Part shown: positions 10,408-18,410 of the stretch, in pieces
Numbering within the stretch: the first letter of the stretch is position 1
How the letters are laid out: each line of letters begins with the position of its first letter
From: Amycolatopsis nivea
GTDB lineage: Bacteria; Actinomycetota; Actinomycetes; Mycobacteriales; Pseudonocardiaceae
DNA length: 64,000 nucleotides
Direction of reading: 5' to 3'
NCBI RefSeq assembly: GCF_004522235.1
Contig: NZ_SDLT01000035.1
Location: 48,574 to 112,573 of the forward strand
The notes under the pieces: model-generated
Databases searched by the model: none
What the model saw: the letters and a program-made list of their open reading frames with translations, nothing else
What the model was told of the DNA's origin: nothing
Translations under genes and position numbers: made by a program

Positions 10408-10860
10408 ATGGTCAACCGTAGGCGGATCACCGCTGCGCTCGTCGGTCTCCTCGTGCTGGTGCTCGGCGGGTGGCTCGTCAAGGAAACCGCCGGCTCCTCG
10501 GATTCGCCGGCGCCCTCGTCCTCGTCGGGCGCTCCCGCCGCCGCTTCCGGGAAGGTGCCGGGGGCGGACTCCAAGCTGCCGGTCAAACCGCTGTCCTCGC
10601 TGCCTTCGCAGGCGAAGGACACTTGGAACCTGATCCAAAAGGGCGGGCCCTACCCGTATCCGCGCAATGACGACGTCGTCTTCCAGAACCGGGAAAAGGT
10701 GCTTCCCGCGGAGAAGAACGGCTATTACCACGAATACACCGTGAAAACGCCGGGCAGCCCGGACCGAGGGGCGCGCAGGCTGATCACGGGGGCGGGGAAA
10801 GAGTTGTATTACACAGCCGACCATTACGCGTCGTTCGTCGTTGTGGATCCCGCGCGGTGA
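10408..10860 (+). CDS. secreted or membrane-tethered guanyl-specific ribonuclease (RNase Sa/barnase family)
   Basis: 150 residues. An N-terminal signal/anchor (RRRITAALVGLLVLVLGGWLV) is followed by a Ser/Ala/Pro linker (~30-55) and a microbial RNase domain (~65-148). The catalytic triad of the family is intact: Glu109 in YYHEYTVKTPG, Arg124 in RRLITG and His139 in TADHYASF, matching Glu54/Arg69/His85 of RNase Sa. It cleaves RNA after G. The stop codon overlaps the start of a barstar gene (GTGA), which makes an export/immunity pair. Confidence 0.93.
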   Translation: MVNRRRITAALVGLLVLVLGGWLVKETAGSSDSPAPSSSSGAPAAASGKVPGADSKLPVKPLSSLPSQAKDTWNLIQKGGPYPYPRNDDVVFQNREKVLPAEKNGYYHEYTVKTPGSPDRGARRLITGAGKELYYTADHYASFVVVDPAR

Positions 10861-11207
10861 GCGGGGAGACGGCGCAGGCCGCGGCGGACGCGGCGTTCGC
10901 GCGCGGGGCTTATCCGCATCGGGTCGACGGAACGCGGACGCTGGACAAGCTGTCGGCGCTGGACGCGATCGGCGAGGCGCTTTCCTTCCCGTCTTATTTC
11001 GGGCGGAATCTGGACGCCTTGTACGACATGCTCACGGATTTGTCGTGGCTGCCTGCCGGCGAGCACGTGCTGATCTGGACCGGGTCGGACGGGTTGAAGG
11101 CGGCCGAGCCCAAGGCGTATCTGGCGGTGCGGAGCGTGCTTTCGGACGCGCAGCGGGCGATGGGCTCCGGGGCGCATCGGCTGACCTTGGTGCTGGTGGA
11201 TTCTTGA
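10857..11207 (+). CDS. barstar-family ribonuclease inhibitor
   Basis: 116 residues. The barstar interface helix is clear: FPSYFGRNLDALYDMLTDL (about residues 45-63), with both aspartates that contact the RNase active site (Asp35 and Asp39 of barstar) conserved and the Trp38 position replaced by Tyr. It is a cytoplasmic protein that neutralises RNase before export. GTG start at 10857 overlaps the RNase stop codon by 4 bp, so translation is coupled. Because the partner RNase gene is immediately upstream, this is a dedicated inhibitor rather than an orphan. Confidence 0.94.
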   Translation: MSGETAQAAADAAFARGAYPHRVDGTRTLDKLSALDAIGEALSFPSYFGRNLDALYDMLTDLSWLPAGEHVLIWTGSDGLKAAEPKAYLAVRSVLSDAQRAMGSGAHRLTLVLVDS

Positions 11208-11211
11208 GAAG

Positions 11212-11243
11212 CCGTGAGGGGAACCCCGGGGTTCCCCTCACGG
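11212..11243. terminator. 32-bp perfect palindrome between convergent genes (probable bidirectional terminator)
   Basis: CCGTGAGGGGAACCCC followed immediately by its reverse complement. It sits 4 bp after barstar and 6 bp before the end of the enoyl-CoA hydratase gene. There is no T-tract. The half sequence GTGAGGGGAACCC also occurs at 34787-34830, so this may be a member of a genome-wide repeat family. Confidence 0.75.
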
Positions 11244-11249
11244 GCAGCG

Positions 11250-12032
11250 TCAGTCCTGCGGAACCCAGTTCGGCTTGCGTTTCTGGGCGAAGGCCTGGAT
11301 GCCTTCCTGTCCTTCCTCGCTCGCGAAGAAGCCCGCGGACAGGGCGTTCATGTCGGCGAAGCCTTCGGCCGGGGTCGCCGGGCGCGGACGGGCCAGCAGC
11401 TCCTTCGTGGCGGCCAGGGCCTTCGGGCCGCCGAGGGTCAGCGACTTGAGGTAGCCCTCGACCGTCTTGTCCAGGTCTTCCGCCGGGACGCAGGCGTTCA
11501 GCAGGCCGATCTCCACCGCGCGCTTCGCGTCGAAGACGTCGCCGGTCAGGAAGAGTTCGTGCGCGGCTCGGGCGTTCAGCCGCGGGAGCACCGTCAGGCT
11601 GATGACCGCCGGGATGACGCCGATCCGGACCTCCGAGAAGGCGAACGTCGCTTCCGGGACCGCGACCGCGATGTCGCACGCGGCGACCATGCCGATTCCG
11701 CCCGCACGAGCCGGGCCCGCCAGCCGTGCGACGACCGGCTTCGGGCTCGTCCACAACTGGTCCAGGATCCGCGGGAACTCGTTCACGCCCTGGTCGGACG
11801 AACCGGCGCCGCGGGCCTCCTTCAAGTCCATGCCCGCGCAGAAGACCGGGCCGGTGTGGGTCAGCTGCACCACGCGCACCGCGTCGTCCTCGCGAGCCTT
11901 CGTCAGCGACTCGCTCAGTTCCCGCCGCAGCTGCGCCGACAGCGCGTTGCGGTTGTGCGGGGAGTCCAGGGTGATCGTGGCGATGCCGGCCGCCACCTCG
12001 TAGTGCACCAGTTCGTCAGCCATGCCTGACAC
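11250..12032 (-). CDS. enoyl-CoA hydratase/isomerase family protein
   Basis: 260 residues, crotonase fold. The N-terminus ATITLDSPHNRNALSAQL, the oxyanion-hole strand FCAGMDLKEA, and ARAGGIGMVAACDIAVAVPEATFAFSEVRIGVIP are all present. The second catalytic glutamate (FSEV) is retained, but the first (the GCE position of rat hydratase) appears as Gly/Ile, so it may be an isomerase or other crotonase rather than a canonical hydratase. ATG 12032; convergent with barstar and divergent from the ArsR-like regulator. Confidence 0.88.
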   Translation of the reverse strand: MSGMADELVHYEVAAGIATITLDSPHNRNALSAQLRRELSESLTKAREDDAVRVVQLTHTGPVFCAGMDLKEARGAGSSDQGVNEFPRILDQLWTSPKPVVARLAGPARAGGIGMVAACDIAVAVPEATFAFSEVRIGVIPAVISLTVLPRLNARAAHELFLTGDVFDAKRAVEIGLLNACVPAEDLDKTVEGYLKSLTLGGPKALAATKELLARPRPATPAEGFADMNALSAGFFASEEGQEGIQAFAQKRKPNWVPQD

Positions 12033-12071
12033 TTTCGCACACCGTCCGTCCGGGAGCGGGTGTGAAGTTCA

Positions 12072-12103
12072 TGCACGAAAACTCGTGCATGAAAACTCGT
12101 GCA
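12072..12103. promoter_or_regulatory. two overlapping palindromic operators upstream of the ArsR-like gene
   Basis: TGCACGA-AAAC-TCGTGCA (12072-12089, perfect 7-bp arms) overlaps TGCATGA-AAAC-TCGTGCA (12086-12103), a 14-bp shift. They lie 17-48 bp before the ATG of the regulator and in the promoter region of the divergent hydratase gene. Auto- and divergent regulation by the ArsR-like protein is the likely use. Confidence 0.7.
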
Positions 12104-12119
12104 CCGCTACCTTGGGGAC

Positions 12120-12689
12120 ATGGCAGAACCTCGTCGCGCTGATCTGAAGGCGCTCAAGGCGCTCGCGAACCCGTTGCGGCAGCGGATACTCGAGCTGCTG
12201 GCCTCGTCCGGACCGGCGACCTCCACGACGCTCGCCGAGCGGCTGGGCGTGACCAGCGGCGGGACCAGTTACAACCTGCGGGTCCTGGCGGAGAACGGGT
12301 TCGTCGAGGAGCTTCCCGAACGCGCGCGCGGGCGGGAGCGCTGGTGGCGTGCCGTGCCGCACGACCTGCGATTGCCGCCTGCCGAGGACGATCCGGCGAA
12401 GGCGGCGATCGGCGAGCTGCACCGGCTGTGGCTCGCGGGCGACACCGAACTGTACGAACGGTTCGAGCGCGAGCGGCCGCAGCTGGGGGAGTGGGCGGAC
12501 GCGATCCCGTACTCGCGCGGCGCGATCACCGTGACCCTGGACGAGCTCGGCGACTTCTTCGAGGCGTATCTCGCTTTGCTGCGGCGGTATCAGCGGCCGG
12601 ACGACGAGACGCCGGAGGGGGCGCGCCGGGTCGAGACGCGGATGCTCGCGTTCCCGGCTCCGGGCGGAGAGGAGGCAGTCCGGGACTGA
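12120..12689 (+). CDS. ArsR-like winged-helix transcriptional regulator
   Basis: 189 residues from ATG 12120. The first ~90 residues form a winged helix: ALKALANPLRQRILELLASSGPATSTTLAERLGVTSGGTSYNLRVLAENGFVEE. This matches HTH_20/ArsR-type repressors. No CXC or histidine metal site is visible. The C-terminal half (WWRAVPHDLR..., then an acidic helical region to residue ~175) is a probable ligand or dimerisation domain. The overlapping palindromes directly upstream suggest autoregulation. A hairpin terminator follows, separating it from the hydrolase gene. Confidence 0.88.
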   Translation: MAEPRRADLKALKALANPLRQRILELLASSGPATSTTLAERLGVTSGGTSYNLRVLAENGFVEELPERARGRERWWRAVPHDLRLPPAEDDPAKAAIGELHRLWLAGDTELYERFERERPQLGEWADAIPYSRGAITVTLDELGDFFEAYLALLRRYQRPDDETPEGARRVETRMLAFPAPGGEEAVRD

Positions 12690-12702
12690 ATCCGAGGAAG
12701 GC

Positions 12703-12734
12703 CCTGGGTGCCGAGCGGCCACTCGGCACCCAGG
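12703..12734 (+). terminator. hairpin terminator after the ArsR-like gene
   Basis: Perfect 13-bp arms, 12703-12715 (CCTGGGTGCCGAG) and 12722-12734, with a 6-nt loop. No clear T-run follows (AATAAGGG), which is common for actinobacterial terminators. The stop codon of the regulator is 14 bp upstream. Confidence 0.7.
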
Positions 12735-12780
12735 AATAAGGGAAAACGCGCACGATCTCCCGAAGCAAGGAGAACACTTC

Positions 12781-14103
12781 ATGCTGCCCTGGGGCAAATC
12801 GCGGCTGACCGCCGCGATCCTCGTGCTGGGCTCGGTCCTGCCGACCGCCCAGCCGGTATCAGCACCACCGTCCGGCGACGTCAGCTTCGCCGGTTCGGGC
12901 GGAATCACGTTGCACGGCACGGTATTCCGGCCGGACGGTCCGGCGAAATCCGCGATCGTCCTGCAAGGCGGTTCGGACTGGCGGACGCGGGACAACCTCC
13001 GCGTGCAGGCCGAGATGTTCAGGCGGCTCGGCGTCACGACGCTCGTGTACGACCGGCGTACCAGCGGTTATTCCAAGACCCAGCGCGATTACGGCGTGCT
13101 GGCGGACGATCTGGTCTCGGCGGTCCGCGCGTTGCGGGCGCATTCGGGAGCCGCTGAGGTCGGCGTCTGGGGCGTCAGCGAGGGCGCGTGGGTCGCGCCG
13201 CTCGCCGCGACGCGGACGGCGGACATCTCGTATGTGATCACCGTCGGCGGCTCCGGTATGGGCGGTGCCCGGCAGACCTCGTGGTACTGGGGCAATGTCC
13301 TTCGCCACCAAGGGATTTCCGGTTCGCTGCTGACGACATTGCCGGTGCGGGGAACGCGGTTCGCCGTCGGAGCGGGGCTGTTTCCCGAGGCGGACTACGA
13401 CCCGGTGCCGGTGCTGCGGCGGCTGAAACAGCCGATCCTGGCGTTGTGGGGCGACCTCGACATCAACCACGTACCGGTCGAGAGCTCGCGGATTTTCGCG
13501 GAAGCGTTGGCGCAGCACCCGAATCACACGATCCGGTTCATCGCCGGCGGCGGGCCGGATCTCTACGCGACCAGCGACGCCGGGTTCGACCGGCTGCCTC
13601 GGGTCGTGCCGGGCTACCCGGCAGCGGTCGCGGCTTGGCTGGCGGCTCGGCAGGGCGTGCACGTCGAGACCGCGGCCTTCGCGCAGCGGCCGTCGGAAGC
13701 GCTCCCGCCGTTGGCGTGGTGGGAATCTGTTGCGGCACAGGGGATTGCGCTCGCCCTGCTGCTGGCCGGGTTTGCGGTCGGCGGCGTGGTTTCGCTGGTG
13801 CGTCGCCGGGGGACCAGATCGTCGCGGTGGCTGGCCGGACTGGGGACGGCGACGGTCGCCGGATTCGTCGGGATGCTCGGCTGGGCGCAGATGTCCGGGA
13901 TGAAGGATCTCGGACCGGTCATCGGCGGACGGCCGTTGCCGTGGCTGGCGGTGCAGGTGTTGGCGGTCGCGACGGTGGCGGCGTGGGCGGTAACCCTTGC
14001 CGGGCTACGGAAACCGGACCGGCGGCGCGGGGCGATCGCGCCGCTCGCGGCCGGGCTGGTGTTCGTGCCGTGGGCGGTCTACTGGGGACTGCTGCTGCCG
14101 TGA
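12781..14103 (+). CDS. secreted or membrane-anchored alpha/beta hydrolase with C-terminal membrane domain
   Basis: 440 residues. An N-terminal signal peptide (SRLTAAILVLGSVLPTAQPVSA, ~6-27) leads into a serine hydrolase domain: SAIVLQGGSDWRTRDN, the nucleophile elbow VGVWGVSEGAWVAP (Ser in GVSEG, ~residue 128) and the acid ILALWGDLDINHVP. From about residue 320 there are three or four membrane helices, so the enzyme would be held on the outer face of the membrane. The usual catalytic histidine, expected after AGGGPDLYAT, is not obvious. AGCAAGGAG ribosome site before ATG 12781. Confidence 0.82.
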   Translation: MLPWGKSRLTAAILVLGSVLPTAQPVSAPPSGDVSFAGSGGITLHGTVFRPDGPAKSAIVLQGGSDWRTRDNLRVQAEMFRRLGVTTLVYDRRTSGYSKTQRDYGVLADDLVSAVRALRAHSGAAEVGVWGVSEGAWVAPLAATRTADISYVITVGGSGMGGARQTSWYWGNVLRHQGISGSLLTTLPVRGTRFAVGAGLFPEADYDPVPVLRRLKQPILALWGDLDINHVPVESSRIFAEALAQHPNHTIRFIAGGGPDLYATSDAGFDRLPRVVPGYPAAVAAWLAARQGVHVETAAFAQRPSEALPPLAWWESVAAQGIALALLLAGFAVGGVVSLVRRRGTRSSRWLAGLGTATVAGFVGMLGWAQMSGMKDLGPVIGGRPLPWLAVQVLAVATVAAWAVTLAGLRKPDRRRGAIAPLAAGLVFVPWAVYWGLLLP

Positions 14104-14108
14104 ATCGG

Positions 14109-14141
14109 CCGCGGCCACCCGGGCGCAGCGGGTGGCCGCGG
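14109..14141. terminator. bidirectional hairpin terminator between convergent genes
   Basis: Perfect 13-bp arms, 14109-14121 (CCGCGGCCACCCG) and 14129-14141, around a 7-nt loop. It sits between the stop codons of the hydrolase (14103) and the convergent secreted protein (14148). Confidence 0.75.
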
Positions 14142-14147
14142 TCCGGG

Positions 14148-14777
14148 TCAGCCGATGGTCGTGGTGGTGAAAACCGGGCTCGGGTTGGGGAAGCACGCCG
14201 TCGGCGCGGTCACGTCGCCGATGATGCTGCTCGCCACGGCCTTGAAGGTCAGGCCGGGGTCGCTGTAGCTGGTGCCGGACAGTTTCGTTTCGATCGTGCC
14301 GGAGTCGCCTGCCTTGAGGTGCGCGGTGATGGTCGGCAGTTCGAAGGTCGAACCGCCGGCGATCGGGCCGGGGAAGCTCAGCGTCGCGACGCCGTCGGCC
14401 ACGCTGATCGTCGGCGCGGTGTCGCCGAGGCCGGAGCCGCCGGCGAGGTCGGCGCTGACGTAGGTCGAGTTGGCCGGGACGGGGAACTTCAGCGCGAAGG
14501 TGTTGATGTTCTTGACCTTGTTGCCGCCGACGTCGCTCGGGACGGTGTTGGGCGCGGGGTCGATGACGACGTCGAACGCGCCGCCGGGCGCGACCGTCGC
14601 GGGTGCGGTGACGTCGGCGTTCTGGGTCAGCGACACCTGCTGCGGGCCGACCACCGGCGCGTCGGCCTGGCAGTCGAAGTTGATCGCGGTCGCGGCGGAC
14701 GCCGGGGCCGCCAGCGCGAGCGGAAGGGCGGCGGCCGCCGTCAGCGCGGCCAGCCGGTAAAAGTGAGGTGCTTTCAT
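14148..14777 (-). CDS. secreted beta-rich protein of unknown function (possibly DUF6801-like)
   Basis: 209 residues from ATG 14777, which is preceded by GGTAGGAG. A strong signal peptide ends in LALAAPASAAT. The mature part starts INFDCQADAPVVGPQQVSL and contains only Thr/Val/Ala/Gly-rich beta-strand sequence, with two cysteines (CQA near the mature N-terminus and ACFPNP near the C-terminus) that could form a disulphide. Similar actinobacterial secreted proteins are annotated as DUF6801 or 'dehydratase', but I am not sure of the match. It is monocistronic and may be surface-exposed. Confidence 0.75.
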   Translation of the reverse strand: MKAPHFYRLAALTAAAALPLALAAPASAATAINFDCQADAPVVGPQQVSLTQNADVTAPATVAPGGAFDVVIDPAPNTVPSDVGGNKVKNINTFALKFPVPANSTYVSADLAGGSGLGDTAPTISVADGVATLSFPGPIAGGSTFELPTITAHLKAGDSGTIETKLSGTSYSDPGLTFKAVASSIIGDVTAPTACFPNPSPVFTTTTIG

Positions 14778-14956
14778 CTGTGTGCTCCTACCTGCGGGTT
14801 TCACGGGGGAGAGAGAAAGCTGCGCAGCGATTAGAGAGTTACCGGCAAGTTAAGTAGTGCGTCAAGGATTGACCGTTCACAGCAGCGCACGGTGACGAAA
14901 AATGTGAATACTGCTCACCTTGTGGCGGTAACAGTGGGCTGATCGGCCGTTCGGGC

Positions 14957-15505
14957 CTACCGACGGTGGTCCGACAGGGCGAGCCAGACCAGTTCGACCC
15001 AGCGCTGCCGGTCGGGCTCCGGAACGTCCGCGCCCGGCGAGGTGGCGAGGAGCAACCCGATGTCGTCGGCGGAGATTCCCGGGCGCAAGGCGTGGTCCCG
15101 GTGGGCGGCGGTGATCAGGGATTCGATCGCGCGGGTGGCGTGCTGGCGCATCGCTTGCAGTGGCTCGGGCGACAGGTTCGAGAGTGCGGTGCGGAGCAGG
15201 CGTTCTTCGCTGAGATCGACGACGACGCGGCGGATCAGGTCGAGAAGCTCGTCGGCCGCGGCGGTCTGCTCGGCGGCGACGCGGGCGGCGGCGTTGTCGA
15301 GCACGTCGGCGATCGCGGTGCCGAGGTCTTCGGCGATCTCCCGCACCAGGTCCTGTTTGGTCGGGAAATGCCGGTAGAGGGTGCCGACGGCGACACCGGC
15401 TTCGGCAGCGATCTCGTCCATTCCGGCCTCGGGACCACGAGTCGCCAGCAAACGTCGTGCGGCCGCCAGGATTGCCGCTCGGTTTCGTGCCGCGTCTGCC
15501 CGCAC
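14957..15505 (-). CDS. TetR/AcrR family repressor
   Basis: 182 residues from GTG 15505, which has AAGGAG 8 bp upstream. A longer reading from GTG 15544 has no ribosome site and would run through the operator. The TetR helix-turn-helix is at residues ~10-55: NRAAILAAARRLLATRGPEAGMDEIAAEAGVAVGTLYRHFPTKQDLV. The rest is the helical ligand/dimer domain. It is divergent from an SDR gene, and the gap contains two copies of the same palindrome, so the SDR is its likely target. Confidence 0.92.
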   Translation of the reverse strand: MRADAARNRAAILAAARRLLATRGPEAGMDEIAAEAGVAVGTLYRHFPTKQDLVREIAEDLGTAIADVLDNAAARVAAEQTAAADELLDLIRRVVVDLSEERLLRTALSNLSPEPLQAMRQHATRAIESLITAAHRDHALRPGISADDIGLLLATSPGADVPEPDRQRWVELVWLALSDHRR

Positions 15506-15528
15506 TGCTCGCTCCTTGCCGGTAAAGG

Positions 15529-15568
15529 TGAACTGGTGGTTCACTATACAACATGAACGAGTGGTTCA
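15529..15568. promoter_or_regulatory. pair of TetR operators, TGAAC-N5-GTTCA
   Basis: Two 15-bp sites, TGAACTGGTGGTTCA (15529-15543) and TGAACGAGTGGTTCA (15554-15568), share 13 of 15 bases and identical 5-bp arms, with centres 25 bp apart. The second covers the first codons of the SDR gene. They sit exactly between the TetR and SDR starts; the intervening TATACA (15545-15550) may be a -10 element. Confidence 0.8.
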
Positions 15569-16410
15569 GGTTGTCGAGCGGACGCGTCGCGGTGGTCACT
15601 GGAGCGAATACCGGCCTCGGCTTCGCCACGGCCCGCGCATTGGCTGAGCACGGGGCTAGGGTCGTGCTGGCCTGCCGAGACGAGCGGAAAGCACGCGACG
15701 CGGCGAGCCGGATCGGCCGGGGAACCCAGGTCGTCCGGCTGGACCTGGCGTCGCTGGACTCCGTGCGGGAGGCGGCCGACGAGCTGCGCGCCCGGCACGA
15801 CCGGATCGACCTGCTGATCAACAACGCGGGCGTGACGAACGCGCCCGGCCGGACCGCGGACGGGTTCGAGATGCAGTTCGGGGTGAACCACCTCGGCCAC
15901 TTCGCGTGGACCGCGCTGCTGCTCGACCGGTTGCTGGAAGTGCCGAGCTCGCGGGTGGTGACGGTCAGCAGCATCGCGCACCGGTTCGGCCGGATCGACC
16001 CGGAAGACTTGCGCGCGGCGGGCGGGTATCCGGCGTCGAAACTGGCCAACCTGCTGTTCGCCTACGAACTCGCGAAACGCTTGCGGGGCACCGAAACCGT
16101 CTCGCTGGCCGCGCATCCCGGCGGGGCGACTACCGAGATTTTCCGGCACTCGTCGTCCGTCTTCCGGGGCGCGAACCTGGCGATCGCGCGGCTGTTCGGG
16201 CGGACGCCCGCGATGGGTGCGTTGCCGACGCTGCGGGCGGCGACCGATCCCGGCGCGCGCAACGGCGAGTATTACGGTCCCGGCGGGCTTTTCGAGATCC
16301 GCGGCTACCCGGAGCTGGTCAAGTCCAGCGCGCGTTCGCACGACGCCGATCTGCAGAAGCGGTTGTGGGAGGCCTCGCTGCGGGCGACCGGGGTGGGCTG
16401 CCCGGTGTGA
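15553..16410 (+). CDS. short-chain dehydrogenase/reductase (retinol dehydrogenase-like)
   Basis: 285 residues. Cofactor site VAVVTGANTGLGFATARALAEHG (about 12-34), the DLASLDSVREAADELRA segment, LLINNAGVTNAPG, catalytic Ser in VVTVSSIAHRFG and the YxxxK motif as GYPASKLANLLFAYEL. This is the NADP-using subgroup often annotated oxidoreductase. ATG 15553 has no ribosome site and lies inside an operator/-10 region, so the message may be leaderless or start at TTG 15571. Probably repressed by the adjacent TetR protein. Confidence 0.88.
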   Translation: MNEWFRLSSGRVAVVTGANTGLGFATARALAEHGARVVLACRDERKARDAASRIGRGTQVVRLDLASLDSVREAADELRARHDRIDLLINNAGVTNAPGRTADGFEMQFGVNHLGHFAWTALLLDRLLEVPSSRVVTVSSIAHRFGRIDPEDLRAAGGYPASKLANLLFAYELAKRLRGTETVSLAAHPGGATTEIFRHSSSVFRGANLAIARLFGRTPAMGALPTLRAATDPGARNGEYYGPGGLFEIRGYPELVKSSARSHDADLQKRLWEASLRATGVGCPV

Positions 16411-16413
16411 AGG

Positions 16414-17151
16414 TCAGGCGGCGGTGCGCAGCAGACCGGAAATCGCGGCGGCGTACCGGCCGATCACCACGTCCGCCACGCGCGGGTCGTCCGCGAGCGG
16501 CTCGGCGATGAACGCGCCCGGGTCGGCCTCGCGGGCCAGCGCCGCGATCCGGTCCGGCAGCAGGCCGGGGGCCAGGAACCACGACGCCACCACGAGATGC
16601 CGCGCGCCGCGGTCGCGCAGCCGGGCCGCGGCGGCCGGGATGTCCGGCTGGGTCGCGCTGGCGAACGCCTCGCTGACCGGCAGGCCGAGCCGCTTTTCCC
16701 AGCGTGCGGCCACTCCGGCGACGACCGCGTTGGCCTCGGGGTTCGAGGAGCCGACCGCGCTCAGCAGCACCCCGGTTCCGCCGCGGCGGCGGGCTCCGGC
16801 GAGCCGGTCGAGGGCGACGGCTTCGAGAGCCGGGTCGGCGCCGAGCACGTCCGACACCCGGATCCGGAACCCGGGGCAGTCCGCGGTCACCTCGTCGACC
16901 AGCGCGGGCATGTCGACCCGGGCGTGAAAAGCGCTGCCCAGCAACAACGGCACGACGACCGCGGAGCGGTGCCCCTGTGCGTAAAGCCCGCGGAGCACGT
17001 CGGTGACCCGCGGCTCCGACAGGTCGAGGAACGACTCGTGCACGTCCAGCCCCGGCGCCTGCGCACGGACGACGTCGACCAGCGCCCGCACCGTCGCGGC
17101 GGAGCGGGGATCGCGACTGCCGTGCGCGACGGCGACCAGGGGCGGCGTCAC
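16414..17151 (-). CDS. sirohydrochlorin chelatase-like protein (CbiX/SirB family)
   Basis: 245 residues from GTG 17151, overlapping the cysN stop codon by 4 bp. The N-terminal repeat has AVAHGSRDPRSAATV and PLLLGSAFHARVDMP, which carry the two metal-chelatase histidines. The second repeat (SAVGSSNPEAN..., ASWFLAPGLLPDRIA) lacks both, so only one half looks catalytic. It should insert Fe2+ into sirohydrochlorin to make sirohaem for the sulfite reductase at the head of the operon. M. tuberculosis has a chelatase-like gene (Rv2393) in the same place after cysH. Confidence 0.88.
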   Translation of the reverse strand: MTPPLVAVAHGSRDPRSAATVRALVDVVRAQAPGLDVHESFLDLSEPRVTDVLRGLYAQGHRSAVVVPLLLGSAFHARVDMPALVDEVTADCPGFRIRVSDVLGADPALEAVALDRLAGARRRGGTGVLLSAVGSSNPEANAVVAGVAARWEKRLGLPVSEAFASATQPDIPAAAARLRDRGARHLVVASWFLAPGLLPDRIAALAREADPGAFIAEPLADDPRVADVVIGRYAAAISGLLRTAA

Positions 17152-18410
17152 GAGAACCGCTCGCCGACGAGACCGGCGGCGAGCGTGTCGCCGTCCTTCG
17201 GGTCGATCACCAGGAACGCGCCGGTGCGCGGGCTCACGCCGTAGTCGTCCACCGGCAGCGGCTCGGCCAGCTGCAGGCTGACGCTGCCGATGTCGTTGAG
17301 CTCCAGGCTTGCCGGAGAGTCCACACTGGACAGGGTCTGCTCGTCGAACCGGGCGTGCAACTCGGTGGCGAGCCCCTGCACGGTCCGGGCGCCGTGCTTG
17401 ATCAGCACCCGCGCGCCGGTCTTGAGCGGCTTCGACGACAGCCAGCACAGCGTGCCGGTGATCTCGTCCGTGACCTCCGGCGACGCGTCGGCCGCAGCGA
17501 TCAGGTCGCCGCGGCTGATGTCGATGTCGTCGGAGAGCAGCAGGGTCACCGAGGTGCCGGCGCCTGCTTCTTCCAACGGCCCGTCCGCGGTGTCGATCCG
17601 CTCGACGCGGCTGCGGATCCCTTGCGGCTGCACGACGATCTCGTCGCCCGGACGCACCGTTCCGGCGGCGATCTGACCGGCGTAGCCGCGGTAGTCCGGA
17701 TACTCGGCGGTGCGCGGGCGGATCACGTACTGCACCGGGAACCGCAGCGCCGAATCGTGCGGATCCGGTGCCACCGGCACGTTTTCGAGGTGCTCCAGCA
17801 GCGACGGGCCGTCGTACCACGGGGTCCGCTCGGACCGGGTCGCGACATTGTCGCCGACCAGCGCGGAAACCGGGATGGCGACGACGGACGCCGAGTCGTA
17901 GCCGAGGGATTCCGCGTGCGCGGTGAACTCCTTGGCGATGACGCTGAAGGTGTTCTCGTCGTAGTCGACGAGGTCGATCTTGTTCACCGCCAGCACCAGT
18001 TGCGGCACGCCGAGCAGCGCGAGCACGGCCGCGTGCCGCCGGGTCTGCTCGACCACGCCGTTGCGCGCGTCGACCAGCAGCACCGCGAGCTGCGCGGTGG
18101 ACGCGCCGGTGACCGTGTTGCGCGTGTACTGCACGTGCCCCGGGGTGTCGGCGAGCACGAACGACCGCTTCGGCGTCGCGAAGTACCGGTACGCGACGTC
18201 GATCGTGATGCCCTGCTCGCGCTCCGAGCGCAGGCCGTCGACGAGCAGCGACAGGTCCGGAGTGGACAGTCCTTTGTCGACAGACGCGCGGGTGACCGCG
18301 TCGAGCTGGTCGGCGAGGACGGACTTGGTGTCGTACAGCAGCCGTCCGACCAGCGTGGACTTGCCGTCGTCCACGCTGCCCGCGGTGGCCAGCCTCAGCA
18401 GGCTCGACAT
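17148..18410 (-). CDS. cysN: sulfate adenylyltransferase subunit 1 (GTPase subunit, CysN)
   Basis: 420 residues. EF-Tu-like GTPase with G1 TAGSVDDGKSTLVGRLLYDTK (about 8-28), SEREQGITIDVAYRYF, G3 LADTPGHVQYTRN and G4 LAVNKIDLVD, then two beta-barrel domains. It couples GTP hydrolysis to synthesis of adenylyl sulfate by CysD. There is no C-terminal APS kinase (CysC) domain, which fits the APS-reducing enzyme downstream in the pathway. Its ATG overlaps the cysD stop codon by one base (TGATG). Confidence 0.96.
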   Translation of the reverse strand: MSSLLRLATAGSVDDGKSTLVGRLLYDTKSVLADQLDAVTRASVDKGLSTPDLSLLVDGLRSEREQGITIDVAYRYFATPKRSFVLADTPGHVQYTRNTVTGASTAQLAVLLVDARNGVVEQTRRHAAVLALLGVPQLVLAVNKIDLVDYDENTFSVIAKEFTAHAESLGYDSASVVAIPVSALVGDNVATRSERTPWYDGPSLLEHLENVPVAPDPHDSALRFPVQYVIRPRTAEYPDYRGYAGQIAAGTVRPGDEIVVQPQGIRSRVERIDTADGPLEEAGAGTSVTLLLSDDIDISRGDLIAAADASPEVTDEITGTLCWLSSKPLKTGARVLIKHGARTVQGLATELHARFDEQTLSSVDSPASLELNDIGSVSLQLAEPLPVDDYGVSPRTGAFLVIDPKDGDTLAAGLVGERFS

